Part shown: positions 6,072-6,136 of the stretch, one piece after another
Layout: every line of letters begins with the position of its first letter
Numbering within the stretch: position 1 is the first letter of the stretch
Origin: Xanthobacteraceae bacterium
GTDB lineage: Bacteria > Pseudomonadota > Alphaproteobacteria > Rhizobiales > Xanthobacteraceae
Direction of reading: 5' to 3'
DNA length: 6,136 nt
NCBI GenBank assembly: GCA_030043285.1
Contig: JASHXZ010000482.1
Span: forward strand, 1 to 6,136
Program-made: the position numbers and the translations under genes
Notes under the pieces: model-generated
The model's database searches: none
What the model was told of the DNA's origin: nothing
The model's input: the letters and a program-made list of their open reading frames with translations, nothing else

Positions 6072-6136
6072 ATGGCAAACCAGAATCAAGAAGGCACCAA
6101 GGCCTGGCAGCTGGCGCTGGCCTGGGCGTGGGTCGG
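6072..6136 (+). CDS. Putative MFS transporter small subunit (partial, cut by the right edge)
   Basis: Twenty-one full codons are visible: a short polar start (MANQNQEGTKA) followed by a hydrophobic, Trp-rich run (WQLALAWAWV) that looks like the beginning of one membrane helix. Position and sequence match what I recall of the roughly 40-residue 'MFS transporter small subunit' proteins encoded directly after OFA-family carriers, which continue with a Gly-Ile-Pro-Leu-type stretch not visible here. It has its own GGAG site and begins 11 bases after the transporter stop, so the two are almost certainly co-translated. Its role is not established; a single-helix partner that stabilises or tunes the carrier is an inference. 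Only the N-terminus is seen, so a longer protein cannot be excluded. Confidence 0.7.
   Translation, partial: MANQNQEGTKAWQLALAWAWV

Noticed and set aside
5176..6078. A 300-codon open frame on the minus strand.
   Set aside because: It is antisense to the transporter. The His/Asp/Glu-rich composition is the typical mirror of membrane-protein codons in GC-rich DNA.

Overview
The window is GC-rich and strongly codon-biased. Its protein families point to an alphaproteobacterium, most likely a Hyphomicrobiales (Rhizobiales) relative such as a Bradyrhizobium- or Xanthobacteraceae-type organism. That placement rests on remembered protein similarity and base composition; there is no marker gene here.

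Layout: two divergent transcription units leave a 173-base control region at 3306-3478. Leftward (minus strand) runs an NAD-dependent formate dehydrogenase operon. A fused NuoE-NuoF diaphorase subunit (FdsB type, 1581-3305) comes first. The catalytic molybdopterin subunit (FdsA type, starting at 1549) follows after 31 bases and runs off the left edge after 516 codons. Rightward (plus strand) come a LysR-type regulator (3479-4372), a 12-helix oxalate/formate-antiporter-family (OFA) MFS transporter (4660-6060), and, 11 bases after its stop, the start of a very small membrane protein. The latter resembles the 'MFS transporter small subunit' found next to such transporters, and the right edge cuts it.

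Together the genes look like a formate module. The transporter and its small partner would move formate, oxalate or a related carboxylate across the inner membrane. The cytoplasmic FdsBA enzyme would oxidise formate to CO2 and pass electrons to NAD+, and the LysR protein would regulate both units. A near-perfect inverted repeat with the LysR-type T-N11-A pattern lies between the divergent genes. A weaker site of the same geometry precedes the transporter, which suggests co-regulation.

Points for a second look: the FdsA subunit has no ligands for the His-Cys3 [4Fe-4S] cluster usual in this family; the transporter appears to have Trp where the characterised oxalate carrier OxlT has its TM11 substrate-binding Lys; and the divergent control region holds an 11-bp perfect direct repeat with an 84-bp period. 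I saw no RNA gene, CRISPR array, insertion sequence or other mobile element. Most of the window is conventional central one-carbon metabolism, not an unknown system.
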